64,000 bases of DNA from Narthecium ossifragum (lineage: Eukaryota > Streptophyta > Magnoliopsida > Dioscoreales > Nartheciaceae), in contig OY986969.1 in the NCBI GenBank assembly GCA_963920575.1, positions 19,639,288 through 19,703,287 on the forward strand, written 5' to 3'. Of the stretch, positions 35,875 to 47,929 are shown in pieces. Made by a program: the position numbers and the translations under genes. Below the pieces are notes generated by a model, which was not told where the DNA came from, made no database searches, and worked only from the letters and a program-made list of their open reading frames with translations. The first letter of the stretch is position 1. Each line of letters starts with the position of its first letter.

Positions 35875-36383
35875 CAGTACCACCGTCACTACACTCCACC
35901 GCCTCCCCAGACCTCGGCCATTGGATCTTCTCGATCTCCACACTGACCGCGGTTATCAACCTCCACCGCCCATCCCTCCCTTGGAGCTCCCCGATCTCCC
36001 CTCCAGCTACCTCCCCGACGGTCTCCGGCTACATCCCCGAGGACGGAGGACCCCGACGCCTTCGGATCTCCAATAAGGTCCCTCTCCTCTCTCGATCTCC
36101 CCTCCGGCTACCTCCGCCGTTCTCTCTCTTCCCCGCCAAGATCCGAATCCCCTCCACCGCCAACCATTGCTCCTCCTCCCTCGACAAAAGTAGCCCGTGC
36201 CCAAGGCCGGCAGGGCGTGCCCGGGCCAGGCGGCGTGTCGGGCGGTGCCTGTGCCTTGGGCCCCAAACCCCAGGCCCAGCACGGCACGACACAGCTAGCT
36301 GAGCCGTGCCTGTGCCTGCCACATGGTGTGCCGCCCGCAACGGGCCTGGATAGCCCAGCCTGTTTGATACCTCTAGTCACGGC

Positions 36384-37208
36384 AGTTATCAGGACCACGA
36401 CCCTAGTCTTAAAGCCTTGTTAACTTTACCGATCATCCCAAAAGCTTTAACTGATAGAAAGAGATGAGTATTTATCATTGTACTTTGGTCTATAAAGAAT
36501 GCTGATACTATGGGAAGAAGATTGTTTTGGATAAAGCATGGTTTGGAAAGAATCAAAGTTGCTAATTGGAACAAAGAATAATAGTCATCTGTTCAAACAA
36601 TGGTAAGAGTAAACTTTACTGTGGAATTTGAAGCCATGCAAAGTCTGGGAGTCTATGGTCTAGTCTTTTGTACAGGTTGAATGAACTTCTACCTCTCTCA
36701 ATCTTTATATATTCTTATATCTAGTTAATTGTCCACATTATGCATGTGTCTCAATGGATGTCGGCCAGTATCTCCATCTTCCCTGTGTTCTAACAGGTGT
36801 TTGATAAAATTTTCATGTCCTTGGAAATTCTGTGTTTGTGCACCGACTCATATCAAGATTCAACTGTGCAAAGGTTCATGGATGCTCTTTTTCCCCTTTT
36901 TCTTTCTTTTTCACTTGATTGAGCTTTTAACTCTGATTCAGGTGGGAATTGCCTTGCCTGCTAAGTTTTGCTGTGTTTGTTATCCTCATCATAACGACAC
37001 CCATAGTCATGCTGTAAGTTCCAACTTCAAACCCAAAACCTCACTTTAACAATTGAATCATTCTCATAATATGGTGCACCAAGCAGTGACTGTAAACAAC
37101 TGTGACAAATGGATAATTAGACAGCATGATGATCTCACATACAGCATGGAAGAGAGGCATAATTCTGTTCAACTCACTACATAAACAGGACATAGCTCTT
37201 CCAAATCA
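36384..37208. other. 3' flank of the PPR gene, no gene
   Basis: AT-rich sequence that should include the PPR 3' UTR. The plus-strand open frame 36729-37049 has no domain and no promoter context. Confidence 0.5.
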
Positions 37209-39266
37209 TTAGGAATATGCACTTGCCTGAACCAATGTTGACTTCAAATATATGAACCTCTGTGCTTCAACCACCCGGCCCTTACGAGTAAGCATGCCAA
37301 TGATGGAACTGCAATGCTCTTCAGAGGGCTTTAAATTATGCATTCGAACCATGGAATCAAATACTTCGAGCGCCTTGTCAACGTATCCAGCTTTATCACA
37401 AATTCTCAAGATGACATCAAAGGTGAAATGATTTGGAACATAACCTTTCGATGACATGCTTTCGTAGAGGTGAATGGCTTCTTTGTATCGACCATTAGAT
37501 CCATAAGCTCCTATAATAGAAGTACAAGTTAAGGATCCTTTGGATTGAACTCCATTAAAGACCCTTCGCGCACTCTCAACGTCTCCACAAGTTCCATACA
37601 TGTTTACTGCTTCTGCAATAACAAAAGGGACTGACTCCAATTTCAACTTAAGCACCTGCCCATGTATCTCCTTCCCAAGCTTAACTGCACCCAATGCACC
37701 AGTACTGCTTAAGATCCTAGCAATGGCAATAGCATCCGTCCTGTAATTTTCTTTTTTCATTAATCTAAATACCTCAAGAGCATCACAAAAATGACCATCC
37801 TTTGAGTAAGAATCGATCAATGCCGTCCAAGCTATGATATTCTTTCTCTCTATGCCTTTGAAAACCTTAAGAGAATAATCTAAGTTACCACATTCAGAAT
37901 ACAATTTCATCAAGGAAGTCGATATTGAGACATTCGGGAAGAACCAACTCTTTAAACCATAACCATGGATCTCCTTCCCTTGCCTTAAAGCTTTCAGTCG
38001 AGCACAAACTGGTAGAATGGTTGCAATTGTGACGACATCCGGCTTGACCCCCTCTTGCTGCATCCAAACTATTGACCTCAAAGCTTGCTCGAATCTACCA
38101 TTGGATGCATACCCGGACATCAGAGCAGTCCATGAGACTACATTCCTTCCAGTAGCCCCGTAAAAAACTCGCCTCCCTGAGACCATGTCCCCGCACTTGC
38201 AATACATATCAATCAATCCTGATTGAATGTTGACCAACTTATGGTAATCCCTGAACTTCTTCAGCACATACCCATGAATCTCCCGGCCTAAAATGTGTTT
38301 GGAGAGCTCTCCGATCACCGGGAGGATTGTCGTTGCTATCACCGAATTTGGCTCGAACCCTTCACTGCCCATCCACCTCAAGTACTCCAATGCCTCTCTC
38401 TGCAATCTATTATGCGCAAAGCCCGCAATCACTGCCCCCCATAAAACTACATCCCTCTCAGGGATTTCGTCAAACACTCGCATTGCCATCCTAATCTTGC
38501 CGCACTTAAAGTACATATCAATCAAGCCAGTCCGGAGCAGCAAAGAAGCTTCAGCAAATCCACTCTTGATCAAGATGGCATGCGTCTTCATCCCCTGTGT
38601 GAGTGCCGGCGAGCCCCCGAAGCTCTTTAACAGGCACGAGAAGGTGTACTCATTCACATCCACTCCAGCCTCTCGCATCTCCATGAACACCGTCGCCGGC
38701 CCATGCCCCCACCGCCGACCACCGACAACAACCCCATGGAGCAGCGCGTTCCAAGTGAAGACGCTCTTCGGCGCAAGCTCTCGAAACACTCGATTCGCAT
38801 CGTTAGTCGATCCGCAAGTGGCATACATCTCCACGAGCTTCGTAAGCAAGAACTCATTGTTTTCGAGCCCGTTTATCCTCAGGTGTACATGCACTTGTCT
38901 CCCGGCGGAGAGGGATTTGGCTCTGGAGCACGCGGCGAGGAGCGAAGCGAAGGTGGTTGAATTAATGGGAATGCCGCGGTGTTCGAGGTAATCAAGGATA
39001 GTCAACGCCTCCCGGAGCTTCCCAAGACGCGCGAAGCGCTGGATGTCTTTGTAGAGGACATGGGGGTTCTTAGAGTGGAGGGGAAGGGAATCCGGGAAGG
39101 CGTCGGATTCCGAGAAGTTGCGAGGTTTGGTGGAATGGGATTGGAGTGGAGGACTGGAAGGGGATGGGATTGCAATGGAGGAGATGGGGAGGGATTTTGG
39201 AGGGGTTTTAGAGGGTAAGGGTGGAGGGGGAGAAGGGTGGGTGGTGAGGAGAGCTATAGAGTCCAT
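37209..39266 (-). CDS. Chloroplast PLS-type pentatricopeptide repeat protein (At1g71460-like)
   Basis: An intronless 685-residue protein. Residues 1-60 are Ser/Pro-rich and lack acidic residues, as in a chloroplast transit peptide. From about residue 70 come PPR motifs in PLS style: TFASLLAACSRAKSLSAGRQ, VFTWNALLHG, DVVLWGAVIAGFAHN, VVSWTALMSGYASNGRFEQA, IIAWTALIDSYSKDGHFCDA and others to about residue 670. PLS repeats bind single-stranded organellar RNA, one base per motif. There is no E or DYW domain, so an editing deaminase activity is not encoded. From memory the length and ends match Arabidopsis At1g71460 (about 690 aa). The gene diverges from the NTF2-like gene, with start codons 255 bp apart. 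Confidence 0.93.
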   Translation of the reverse strand: MDSIALLTTHPSPPPPLPSKTPPKSLPISSIAIPSPSSPPLQSHSTKPRNFSESDAFPDSLPLHSKNPHVLYKDIQRFARLGKLREALTILDYLEHRGIPINSTTFASLLAACSRAKSLSAGRQVHVHLRINGLENNEFLLTKLVEMYATCGSTNDANRVFRELAPKSVFTWNALLHGVVVGGRRWGHGPATVFMEMREAGVDVNEYTFSCLLKSFGGSPALTQGMKTHAILIKSGFAEASLLLRTGLIDMYFKCGKIRMAMRVFDEIPERDVVLWGAVIAGFAHNRLQREALEYLRWMGSEGFEPNSVIATTILPVIGELSKHILGREIHGYVLKKFRDYHKLVNIQSGLIDMYCKCGDMVSGRRVFYGATGRNVVSWTALMSGYASNGRFEQALRSIVWMQQEGVKPDVVTIATILPVCARLKALRQGKEIHGYGLKSWFFPNVSISTSLMKLYSECGNLDYSLKVFKGIERKNIIAWTALIDSYSKDGHFCDALEVFRLMKKENYRTDAIAIARILSSTGALGAVKLGKEIHGQVLKLKLESVPFVIAEAVNMYGTCGDVESARRVFNGVQSKGSLTCTSIIGAYGSNGRYKEAIHLYESMSSKGYVPNHFTFDVILRICDKAGYVDKALEVFDSMVRMHNLKPSEEHCSSIIGMLTRKGRVVEAQRFIYLKSTLVQASAYS

Positions 39267-39520
39267 TGGAGGAGGAGGAGAGTATGTTTGAAAGGAAGTT
39301 GGGTATAATGGAGGGAGCCAACGGTCGACTCCACTGGTTTGTCTAGAATCTAGATAGTACTGTTGGATCGGGTCACATTACGTGAGGTTACCGTAGCCAG
39401 TAGAGATTAATATTGGCCGTTGGATTTCCATCCACTGGTTGAGAGTACCAATCTTAGAGGTCCACCAATCTATGAGTGATCTTTATCGGGGTTGGTTTGT
39501 TTCGCCGGAAGGAGGCCGAG
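39267..39520. promoter_or_regulatory. Shared divergent promoter of PPR and NTF2-like genes
   Basis: Only 254 bp separate the ATGs of two divergently transcribed genes for chloroplast-targeted proteins. The interval must contain both core promoters and leaders. No clear TATA box is seen on either side, which is common for plant housekeeping and plastid genes. The first part of the interval is purine-rich on the plus strand. Confidence 0.6.
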
Positions 39521-40296
39521 ATGTGGAGCTGCCGCGCTTCCCTCCATTCCTCGACGGTTTTCCCGTGCGATTTTGGAGCTCGGGAAACCCTAGGTTTCGG
39601 GAGGAATACTGGTGGGGAATTGGGAAGTTGTAGGCTTGGGTTTGGATTTGGGAGGGTGGCAAAGGTAGCTGGGGGGGAGCGGAAGAGGTATGCTTCGTTG
39701 GAATCGCAGGTCTCTACAGATGCTCCCTCGAAGATGGTGACTGGTTCGAAGGTAGTAAGGGAGTTCTATGATGGGATTAATCGTCGGGATCTGGCAGCCG
39801 TGGAGCCATTGATTAGCGAGGAATGTGTTTACGAGGATCTCGTCTTTTCCGCACCATTTGTTGGCCGGAAGGTAAAGACTGATGAATTTTGTTGAAAACT
39901 TAAGATTTAATGCGTGTATTTTTTGGAATTTTAAGCAAGTTTCCTTTTTTCTCCGAGAAAATTAAATTTATGTGGTTCTTTTGTCAATCTAATTTCCTTG
40001 ATTTCAGTTGGAGGTTACTGTATATCAAAAACCTATGATGATATCTGAAATAACTTGTGATCCTCGAGAAGGCTGGAAGATACATTTGGGATTTATTGAA
40101 TGGTAAATGATTCATTTGGGAGTCGTTATATGATTGTATCTCACTTTGGTTGACTCAAAGAGAGATAATTCATCTAAAGGAAAGAGTAATCAACCTGCAA
40201 AATGACTGGAAAATTGATAGGAAGGGTGATGAATCTGGTGGAGGGTTATTGATAGGTTCTCGAAGAATATCCAAGAGAACCTGGGGATGCAAAAGA

Positions 40297-40351
<55 letters not shown>

Positions 40352-43300
40352 GGGTTCCCTGGCAAATCCCTCTGTTTAGATTATACCAACAGGTCTTATT
40401 TATACTGAAAAAGATGTATAATAAAAAATTAGTAATGAAACTATTGATCCACCTACAAAAAATGTCGGTTAGAAAATGTTGTCAAGGCAGCTGACTGACG
40501 ACTGCCCTAGATACATGATCATATGGATTAGGAAAAACCAAGTTTTATTGTCAAGAGATCTTGTTTAGGAGCATCGTTATGTAGGTTTTTAGGCCAGAAC
40601 AATACTATCTTGTGTTCGCATCAGCTAAGAACATGCAAAAAATGTCAGGGTTAATGATACCAATGAAGACTACTGTAAGTCTATTAGGTAAACTCTTTGT
40701 AATAAATATGCAGGAGAAGTTGTGTGAGAACGATTGGTTTCGAGGCAGCTTCTCAACCAGAAGATCAAGTCTCCAATATAAAAAAACCCCATGTTTCATT
40801 AAAAAGTAAATCTCTTTATATTAAGCCACATTTTGCATTAAGACATTACTAGATATACTTTGGCCTTGGGATTTTATGTGCTCCGAGATAAAGAAAACAA
40901 TTTGGGAAATATTGTCCTCAAGGGGGATTGCTATTATGTTCTCATTGAGATTATTAGTAACAACATCATATTTATGTGGTGAGCTGACAGACTATGATGA
41001 TGGAGTTTGTCTACAACTCACAAAAGACGTTGTGTGCTGAAGGATTTAAGATCCTCCTCAGAGGCCAGACATCTGCCCTCCGAGATTCTTAATGAGTGTT
41101 CCCTATTTTGTTGACGTGGAATGGTGGCGGCTTGGTTGAAATATCTAGAGTTTCAATCTCCTTGCTGCAGCCATTGAGCCCTTTCCTTTTAAAGCCAAAA
41201 TGTTACTTCCAGACCTTGTATATCATCGTACTTGTGCAACAAGACATTTAAGGGCCGCTCCTATTTTGGTTCGAGCCCAGTCCTGGTCTCTAATTCCTGT
41301 ACATCATGGCTGGAATCAGCTTTGGGAAACATTACCTTCAATAGAGTATTTGTTCAAGTTCCTGTAAGTTGCACTTATCTCGGCTTGAAGATAGGTCTTA
41401 GACATAGAAAAGATAGTGTGCAAAAGTGAATTTTCATGTCAAATATTGCAGAATAATGAGCTGATTCTGCACCGATTATGCTATTACATACATAATGAAG
41501 CTGTCAGTTTCTACCAATTATTTTTCTATACATGTTGTATGGAATACGAATGCATCTGTACCGCTCCTTCCAAAATGTATTCTTGGCTTGCGTATTAAAG
41601 CAGTGGAAATGTGCTATGACTTTTCTGGTGTCCATGTATGCTCTACTTGATGCAGGCTATCCTTGACTTTTTCAAGAGGTTTACACAATCTATTAGCGCA
41701 GACCTTCAATTTGTCATTGACGACATATCTAAAGAAGACTCTTCAGCTGTTGGTGTGACATGGCACTTGGGTATGCCAAACTGACGTCCTTCATTGCTTT
41801 TAGCACCAAAATCATCAACGCAGATTTTAAATGTAATTAGTGTATCAGAGTGGCAGGGAAGAACATTTCCCTTTAGCAAGGGATGCAGCTTCTACCGCCT
41901 GGAGGTGCTCAATGGCAAGAGACAGATAGTGTACGTGTCCTTTAAGACCTCAATTTTTAATGCCGTTGCAATTTTATTAGCTATTTCTGATTTGGATTCT
42001 TCTTCTCTTTGTCATAATCTTTTTTCCTAGCTTTTTTCAACCCACTATTGCTCTTAACTTCTTATGCTTCAGAATTGCATGATCATTAATCAAGTCAAAC
42101 AATGTTTGTAGGTGATTTATATACTGTGAAATAGCAAACACATGATCTTAGAAGTTATTGATTCTCAGCTGAATTTCTTTCTGATCTGTCACATTCTGAT
42201 GAATGCGATAAAGGATAATTATTCTGCTTTGACTGTAGTTCTTCATGTGTGTTTCTGACTACCGTTCTTGTAGTTTAGCTTGTGCAACAAAATTGTTGTA
42301 TCATTGTACTTTATTTTGCAGTTATTTCTCTAGTAATAGCCTTGTCTCGAGCGTGCTTTGTTTTGTCAACTAATCATAGATTCATAATTCAGTTATGGGA
42401 GAGACTGTGTGGAACCAGCCACCAAGCCCGGGGAGACGGCACTGGTATGTGCACTGTTTCACCTCCATCTTACATATGAATCTAGGGATTGTGTTAGACC
42501 ACCATAACTGGACATATTAAATGTACAAAGAAAAGTGATACACAGTGGCGGAACCGGGGGGGGGGGGGGGGGGGGGGGGGGGCGAGGGGGCGGCCGCCCC
42601 CCCTGGCAATGCCGGAAACCCCCCCCCCCCCTGGTTCATGTATCTGTTTAACCAGACAGACAGACTTTGACTGCACCACAGCTATGTTCCTGCTGAGATG
42701 GGAAAAAACCCAAGTTTGACTGCCAAATTACCAGGAATGTCCTCTTGGTTGGATAATAGGTTTTACTTTTAACACCCTCTTGGATTCATATATTTATAGT
42801 TTTATTCGGCATCTATCTACACCCATGGATTGAATTTGGGTTGAATTAGGTTCAATTTAACCCAAGCCGGAATGAAGCAGGATTGTGGGTCTACAATGTT
42901 GATGCTTCAATTTAACCCATCCAGGTTCAATTTATCTTATTATTAAGTTGCATTGGTCTTATTAGTTGCGACTACAATCGTTGAGAGAGTTTTCTCATCG
43001 ATGAAGATTATCATGTCTGATTTGCGTAATAAAATGAGAGATGACTGGATGAATGATTGCATGATAGTATACATCAAACGGGAAATTTTTGAAACTATTG
43101 AGAACGAAGCCATTTTGCAACGTTTTCAAATAAAAAAATGCAAAAATAGGATCCAACTTTCACCACTCAATCGCAACACATAGTACTAGTACGGTATGTA
43201 TATTTTAATATTTATATTGTTTATAGTCTTTAATATTCGATATTGTAATTCTAAGGTACTTTTGCATTACTTAAAAAAAAAAGAAAATTTAGTCATTTTG

Positions 43301-43953
43301 TTTTAAATTTCGCCCCCTCTTAAATCTCATCCTGGTTCCGCCACTGGTGATACATATCTACTGATTGAATGAACAAAGCTCTTTGGCTTTCAAAAGGCCA
43401 TCCACTTCATGGGAACTTACTCCTCTGGCTCATACTGCTGCATGCTTGTCATACCATCTGGGTGGTGATTCTATTGTCTAGTAAGAGAACTGGGCTTGTA
43501 ACTCTAGGCTGTTTATTAAATCCAGCCTCATGATGTGTAGATGCTCATGAAGAGAAGACATTGAAGAAAACTAAGCTATTGACTATTAAAAGGCATTCCA
43601 TTACATGGAAAGTTTCTCTGCTGTCTCAAAATGCAGCAGGCTATCATACTGTCTATGTTTTCTAGGAAGAGAGCTGTATGCTTATAAACTCGAGGTTTTT
43701 CATCAAATCCAGCTTGGTGATAAACATATAGATATGAAGGGAAAGTTGAGTAAAAGAATCAACAACTCCTTTATGCTAATTGTTTCAATTTGAGCTGTCA
43801 GAATAGAATTATTAGTTTCTCTTCTAGTTGAATGATGCATGTCTGTCGGTCGCTCATCTAAGAAAACCTTCTTCTTTTGCATAATTACAGTTTCTCATTA
43901 GGGGAGTGACTTGGATACTAGAGCGATTTCCTCAGCTTGCGGAGCGGTTATGA
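39521..43953 (+). CDS. NTF2/SnoaL-like chloroplast protein (At1g71480-like)
   Basis: Five exons join in frame: 39521-39871, 41656-41770, 41849-41930, 42393-42444, 43891-43953; 220 residues. The N-terminus (MWSCRASLHSS...) is rich in Ser/Arg/Gly and looks like a plastid transit peptide. The NTF2/SnoaL-like fold begins at VVREFYDGINRRDLAAVEPL, continues AILDFFKRFTQSISADLQFV, DDISKEDSSAVGVTWHLEWQ, FPFSKGCSFYRLEV, YGRDCVEPATKPGETAL and ends TWILERFPQLAERL. From memory this is the At1g71480 family, whose biochemical role is not established. The start at 39521 was chosen because the upstream frame begins only with non-ATG codons. Intron 1 holds an (AT)n run at 40301-40348, and intron 4 contains a complete hAT deletion derivative. 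Confidence 0.88.
40301..40348. repeat. (TA)n microsatellite in NTF2-like intron 1
   Basis: About 24 uninterrupted TA units inside the first intron. Confidence 0.92.
42535..43354. mobile_element. hAT element (42543-43346) inside NTF2-like intron 4
   Basis: An 804-bp insertion has perfect 13-bp terminal inverted repeats, CAGTGGCGGAACC and GGTTCCGCCACTG, and a perfect 8-bp target duplication GTGATACA (42535-42542 and 43347-43354), diagnostic of hAT. It keeps the end of a transposase frame but lacks the rest, so it is an internally deleted, non-autonomous copy. Near the left end is a run of 27 G (42556-42582) and then C-runs that can pair with it. The perfect TIR and duplication suggest a recent insertion. 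Confidence 0.93.
42953..43183 (+). pseudogene. hAT transposase C-terminal dimerisation fragment
   Basis: The frame reads LLVATTIVERVFSSMKIIMS, then LRNKMRDDWMNDCMIVYIKR and a tail ending in a stop. This is the hAT family C-terminal dimerisation motif found in TTF-zinc-finger type plant hAT transposases. The zinc finger and DDE catalytic core are missing from this 804-bp element, so no functional transposase is made. Confidence 0.85.
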
Positions 43954-44868
43954 TGGAAGTCCTCGTCATTTAATGGCAGCATCATCCAACCTGAAACATT
44001 GAGAGAGTTGTAATATAGCATTGATTTGTTGTTGCTCATTGTATGCTTCTACAGCTATTGTGAAAATCCATGGATGCCCCATGTAGAATCATCTGATTAG
44101 TATGATACAGCAAATCTTGAGTACGATTAAAATGATTTCTAACCGGCAAATTTAGAATCGTCTGGCATCTATACAAGAAGTCTGAGTATCTGCTTCATTT
44201 TCAACCTTTATTGCATCACTATTTCCCTTGCTGAGATGTGAAGTGAAGGGGCATGTAGTCTGCCCATTTTCATGAAACTAGCAAACAGGGCTGGAAGTAT
44301 GTTCGGTTTGCTTTTTGTACGGAAAAACCATTTTCTAGAAATCAGGCTAAAGTTGAAGACAAAATATGTCGTTTTCACCCTTTCCCTTTTTTTTAAAGAA
44401 AAAGAAAAAACATTCCAAAACGGAATGCTTTTTGTAGAAATTGAAAGTAGGAAACTGAAAACGAAAATAGAAAATGAATTTATCTTTTCAAACCAAACAG
44501 TCTCGAAGCATCTGCAGTCTAAAGTTGTCCTTGAAGAAGGTTTTAATTTTGGAGTTTTAGTATATTAGTCCCTTAACGTTTTTTTATTACATAGAAGTCC
44601 CTAGAATCTTGAAATACCCCGGCAAAGGATAGCCTTCTGCGATCCGACAAATATAAGATTTGGTTGAAGATTTGAGGGACTTATATGTAATTAATAAATA
44701 TTTGAGGGACTTATATGACAAAACCCTTAGATTTTCGATGCAATACGAATCGGGCATGATCGCTTGTGTTCGGGTCGAATTATATTCCAACCCGGGCACG
44801 ATCAACAACCGGCTCGACCATGCTCGACTTGATGCTCGATCTAAAAGATTCTTTAGAAAATTGGTGAT
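43954..44868. other. 3' flank of the NTF2-like gene
   Basis: This contains the 3' UTR and ordinary AT-rich sequence. A short duplicated phrase TTTGAGGGACTTATATG occurs at about 44669 and 44700. The open frame 44272-44568 has no recognised domain. Confidence 0.5.
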
Positions 44869-44992
44869 AACACCAGTTTAGCAAAAATTATCGTCAAAAA
44901 CCCATTAACTTAGTTTTTAAGGTGAAAACCTCATCTTGCTATTAGCTGTCGCGTATTAATCAACTGAAATGCCAATACTAATGAGGGCTACC

Positions 44993-45140
44993 ACATGCAT
45001 GAGTTTAGTTGTTGTCGTCTTGTCTTTCTCCGACGATCTACCCCATGCGCGAGTTTAGTTACTGTCATCTTCCTCCGACGATCCATTGCATGCGCGAGCT
45101 TTAGTTGCTGTCGTCTTCGTCTGACGATCATTCGCTGTCT
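44993..45140 (+). repeat. Triplicated ~60-bp repeat
   Basis: The block GCGCGAGTTTAGTTGCTGTC-like followed by CGTCTT...TCCGACGATC occurs three times in tandem with small changes (near 44993, 45047 and 45090) at the left edge of the motif-rich region. Confidence 0.7.
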
Positions 45141-47929
45141 TTTTTAAGAATCCTAACACTTGGCATGTTCCTCATTTGTTCCACCCTGTATGCATGATGA
45201 TTCTTTATGTGTTTTAAGGATGATTTCTTCCGTAGTTATCAGTTTTGTGGTTGAAATCCTAGATTATGTATTTATTGATGTTTTGGACACTTTTTTCAGT
45301 ATTATTGTGTGCTTTGATTCGTTTTTTGGTTGATTTCTTTTTCTCCTAATGCATTGTAATCCAAGTTTTCCATTCAATGCTTCTAAAAAGCTGCATATCA
45401 CCACTGAATGTCATTTTCATCTTTTTCATTCATTTTCATCTTTGTTGGTTAAGTTAAGACACCAGTCAATCATTTTCATCTTTGTTGATTTTTTCATCTT
45501 TGATGATTACATTAAGCCACCAGTCAGTCATTTTCATCTTTCTGTTTTATTTCCATCTTTATTGAGTAAGTTAAGACACAAGTGATATGGTTCCATTTTT
45601 ATCTTTTTGATTTGATGATTATTAGATACCAATGCCAGGTTAAGGTTTACACATATGATTTCAATCGGATAGAAACCTAAAAAAAATGGAAAATATAAAA
45701 ATGCTTCAATTAGGGTTTTTGGCTTCGAGAGAATGGGTAAATAGGTACATTTGAACCCTATTTCTTTCCCTTGATTACATAGATGTAAATGAATGGTTTA
45801 CTACAATCAACAAAGATGAAAATGAATTAAGGGACTAGAAAGATGAAAATGAATTAAAGGACTAGAAAGATGAAAATGAATCAAGGGAATGATATGGTGA
45901 AAAGCATGTCTATTGGCAGGTGGCTCAAATCATGTGAATACTCTAGCAATATGGTATTAGATCTCAAATTTATCTTATTAGATATCAAATTTATCTTTTT
46001 TCAATTGTAATACAACATTAATATTGCACAATCTTTATTTCCTCTTTGCAAGATTACCAATGCTCATGATTATTTAAGTGCAAATGTTCAATTTCATTTT
46101 TATCTTTATGTTGTTGGTATACATGATATGTTACTCATTCTTGGTTGAGATGTGGTGTGTACAAGATCATTGATGTTGGACAAGTTGGTGTTGTGGTCTC
46201 GGGGGGAATCATTACCGGAAAATATGTACTAAACCATTGCAATAAAATCCTTGATTGAAATTTTGTATTGGAAGAAAATAACAGGTATAATAGATCATTC
46301 TTTGTAATTTTTCAAAATGTAAGTGACATTTGCTTTCTAGATTCTGATTTGATTCAACCAATTGTGAACATTTCAGATTTTCATCTTTTATGTCCATTTT
46401 TATCTTTTTGATGTGCAGTTGAGTCATTTTTATCTTTCCACGATATAACATGACATCACAGTCATACATGATGCATAGTTGACTCAATTTCATCTTTTCT
46501 AGATTATTACAGGACATGTTAATCGGATTTCTAACCCCTTTTCATTTTCATCTTTCTGACGAAACACAGGATATCAATTTCATACTTGACTGTTTCATTC
46601 AATCTCATCATTCCAGTTGCAACACATCATATGCCAATCAGATATGAATGTATAATTTTGCATTGCTGAAGTAATCGATTACATTACAATCAAACATAAT
46701 TGTTAATCGAATACAATTTTCATCTTTATGGTGTCAACGCATCTTATACATCAGATACCAATCCAATGTAACTGTAACTTTGTATGTACAAGTTTAAAGT
46801 CAATTATAACTTCAGAATCAGCATGTAACTGTGACTCTGTGAATGTACAATCATATGTGATTCAATCAGATGTAACAATGTATGATTGCTAGCTATACTT
46901 CAATCATGCAATACAAGCTTCTCGACAACATTTCCCTTGAACTTGTTTATTTGTGCTGGTTTCAACTCTTTTGACAATGGTTGATGAAGCGCCAACATCT
47001 CCATGTAGTAGCACACAAATATTCCACAATTAGCCATGTTGTTTTTTTTGTTGAAAAGCTGAAGTTAGACTCATTTAGCATTTAATGTTTGAGATTTACA
47101 AATGCGTGAATCAATTGTAAAGATAAGAATAGATCAGAAAGATGAAAATGATATGAAAGATAAGAATATATCAGAAAGATGAAAATACATAAGAAAGATT
47201 AAAATAAATCAGAAAATAGATCAAGAAGATGAAAATAGAGATGAAAATATATCAGAAAGATGAAAATAGATATGATAGATGAAAATAGATCATAAAGATG
47301 AAGATAGAGATGAAAATAGATATGAAAGATGAAAATAGAGATGAAAGTATATCTGAAAGATGAAAATAGAGATGAAAGTATATCTGAAAGATGAAAATAG
47401 AGATGAAAGTATATCTGAAAGATGAAAATAGATTTGAAAGATGAAATAGATCAAAAAGATAAGAATCAATTGCAACTATCAAAATGAGCATAATATAATT
47501 GTATTTAAGGAAGGACCTCATACCAATAAGAGGGTTGGGCATCCTTGGGCTGGACGTCTCCATGTAGTAGCACACAAATATTTCACAATCAGCCTTGTTG
47601 TTTTTTTAGAAAGATGAAGTTAGACTCATTTAGTGTTTAATGTTTGAGATTTAGAAATGCGCGAATCAATTCTAATGATAAGAATAGATCAGGAAGATGA
47701 AAAAAATTTGAAAGACAAGAATAAATTAGAAAGATGAAAATAGAGTTGAAAATAGAAAACAGATCAGAAAATAAATGAGAAAGATGAAAATAGATTAAAA
47801 AGATAAAAATAGATCAAGAAGATGAAAATAGGCCAAGAAGATGAAAATAGATAAGAAAATTGATCAAAAAGATGAAAATAGAGCATGAAGATGAAAATAT
47901 AGATGCAAATATATCATAAAGGTGAAAAT

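Larger units (their letters stand above)
34828..36383. mobile_element. hAT-like element (34836-36375) carrying a PRP31 fragment
   Basis: The ends TAGAGGTGGAGGTGTCAAA and TTTGATACCTCTA are inverted repeats. The flanks GTCACAGC (34828-34835) and GTCACGGC (36376-36383) form an 8-bp duplication with one mismatch, as for hAT. Subterminal zones are full of GTGCC/GGGCC words. The 1,540-bp interior holds a 70-bp tandem duplication (35057-35196), GC-rich gene-like sequence and a recognisable PRP31 exon piece. No transposase is present. Confidence 0.78.

Noticed and set aside
38293..38991. Plus-strand 232-codon open frame
   Set aside because: Antisense shadow of the PPR gene.
39476..39520. Upstream extension of the NTF2-like frame
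   Set aside because: It begins only with a non-ATG codon; the first ATG in frame at 39521 gives a plausible transit peptide.
47252..47575. Phe/Ile/Ser-rich hydrophobic-looking protein on the minus strand
   Set aside because: It is a translation of the AAAGATGAAAATAGA repeat array and not a membrane protein gene.
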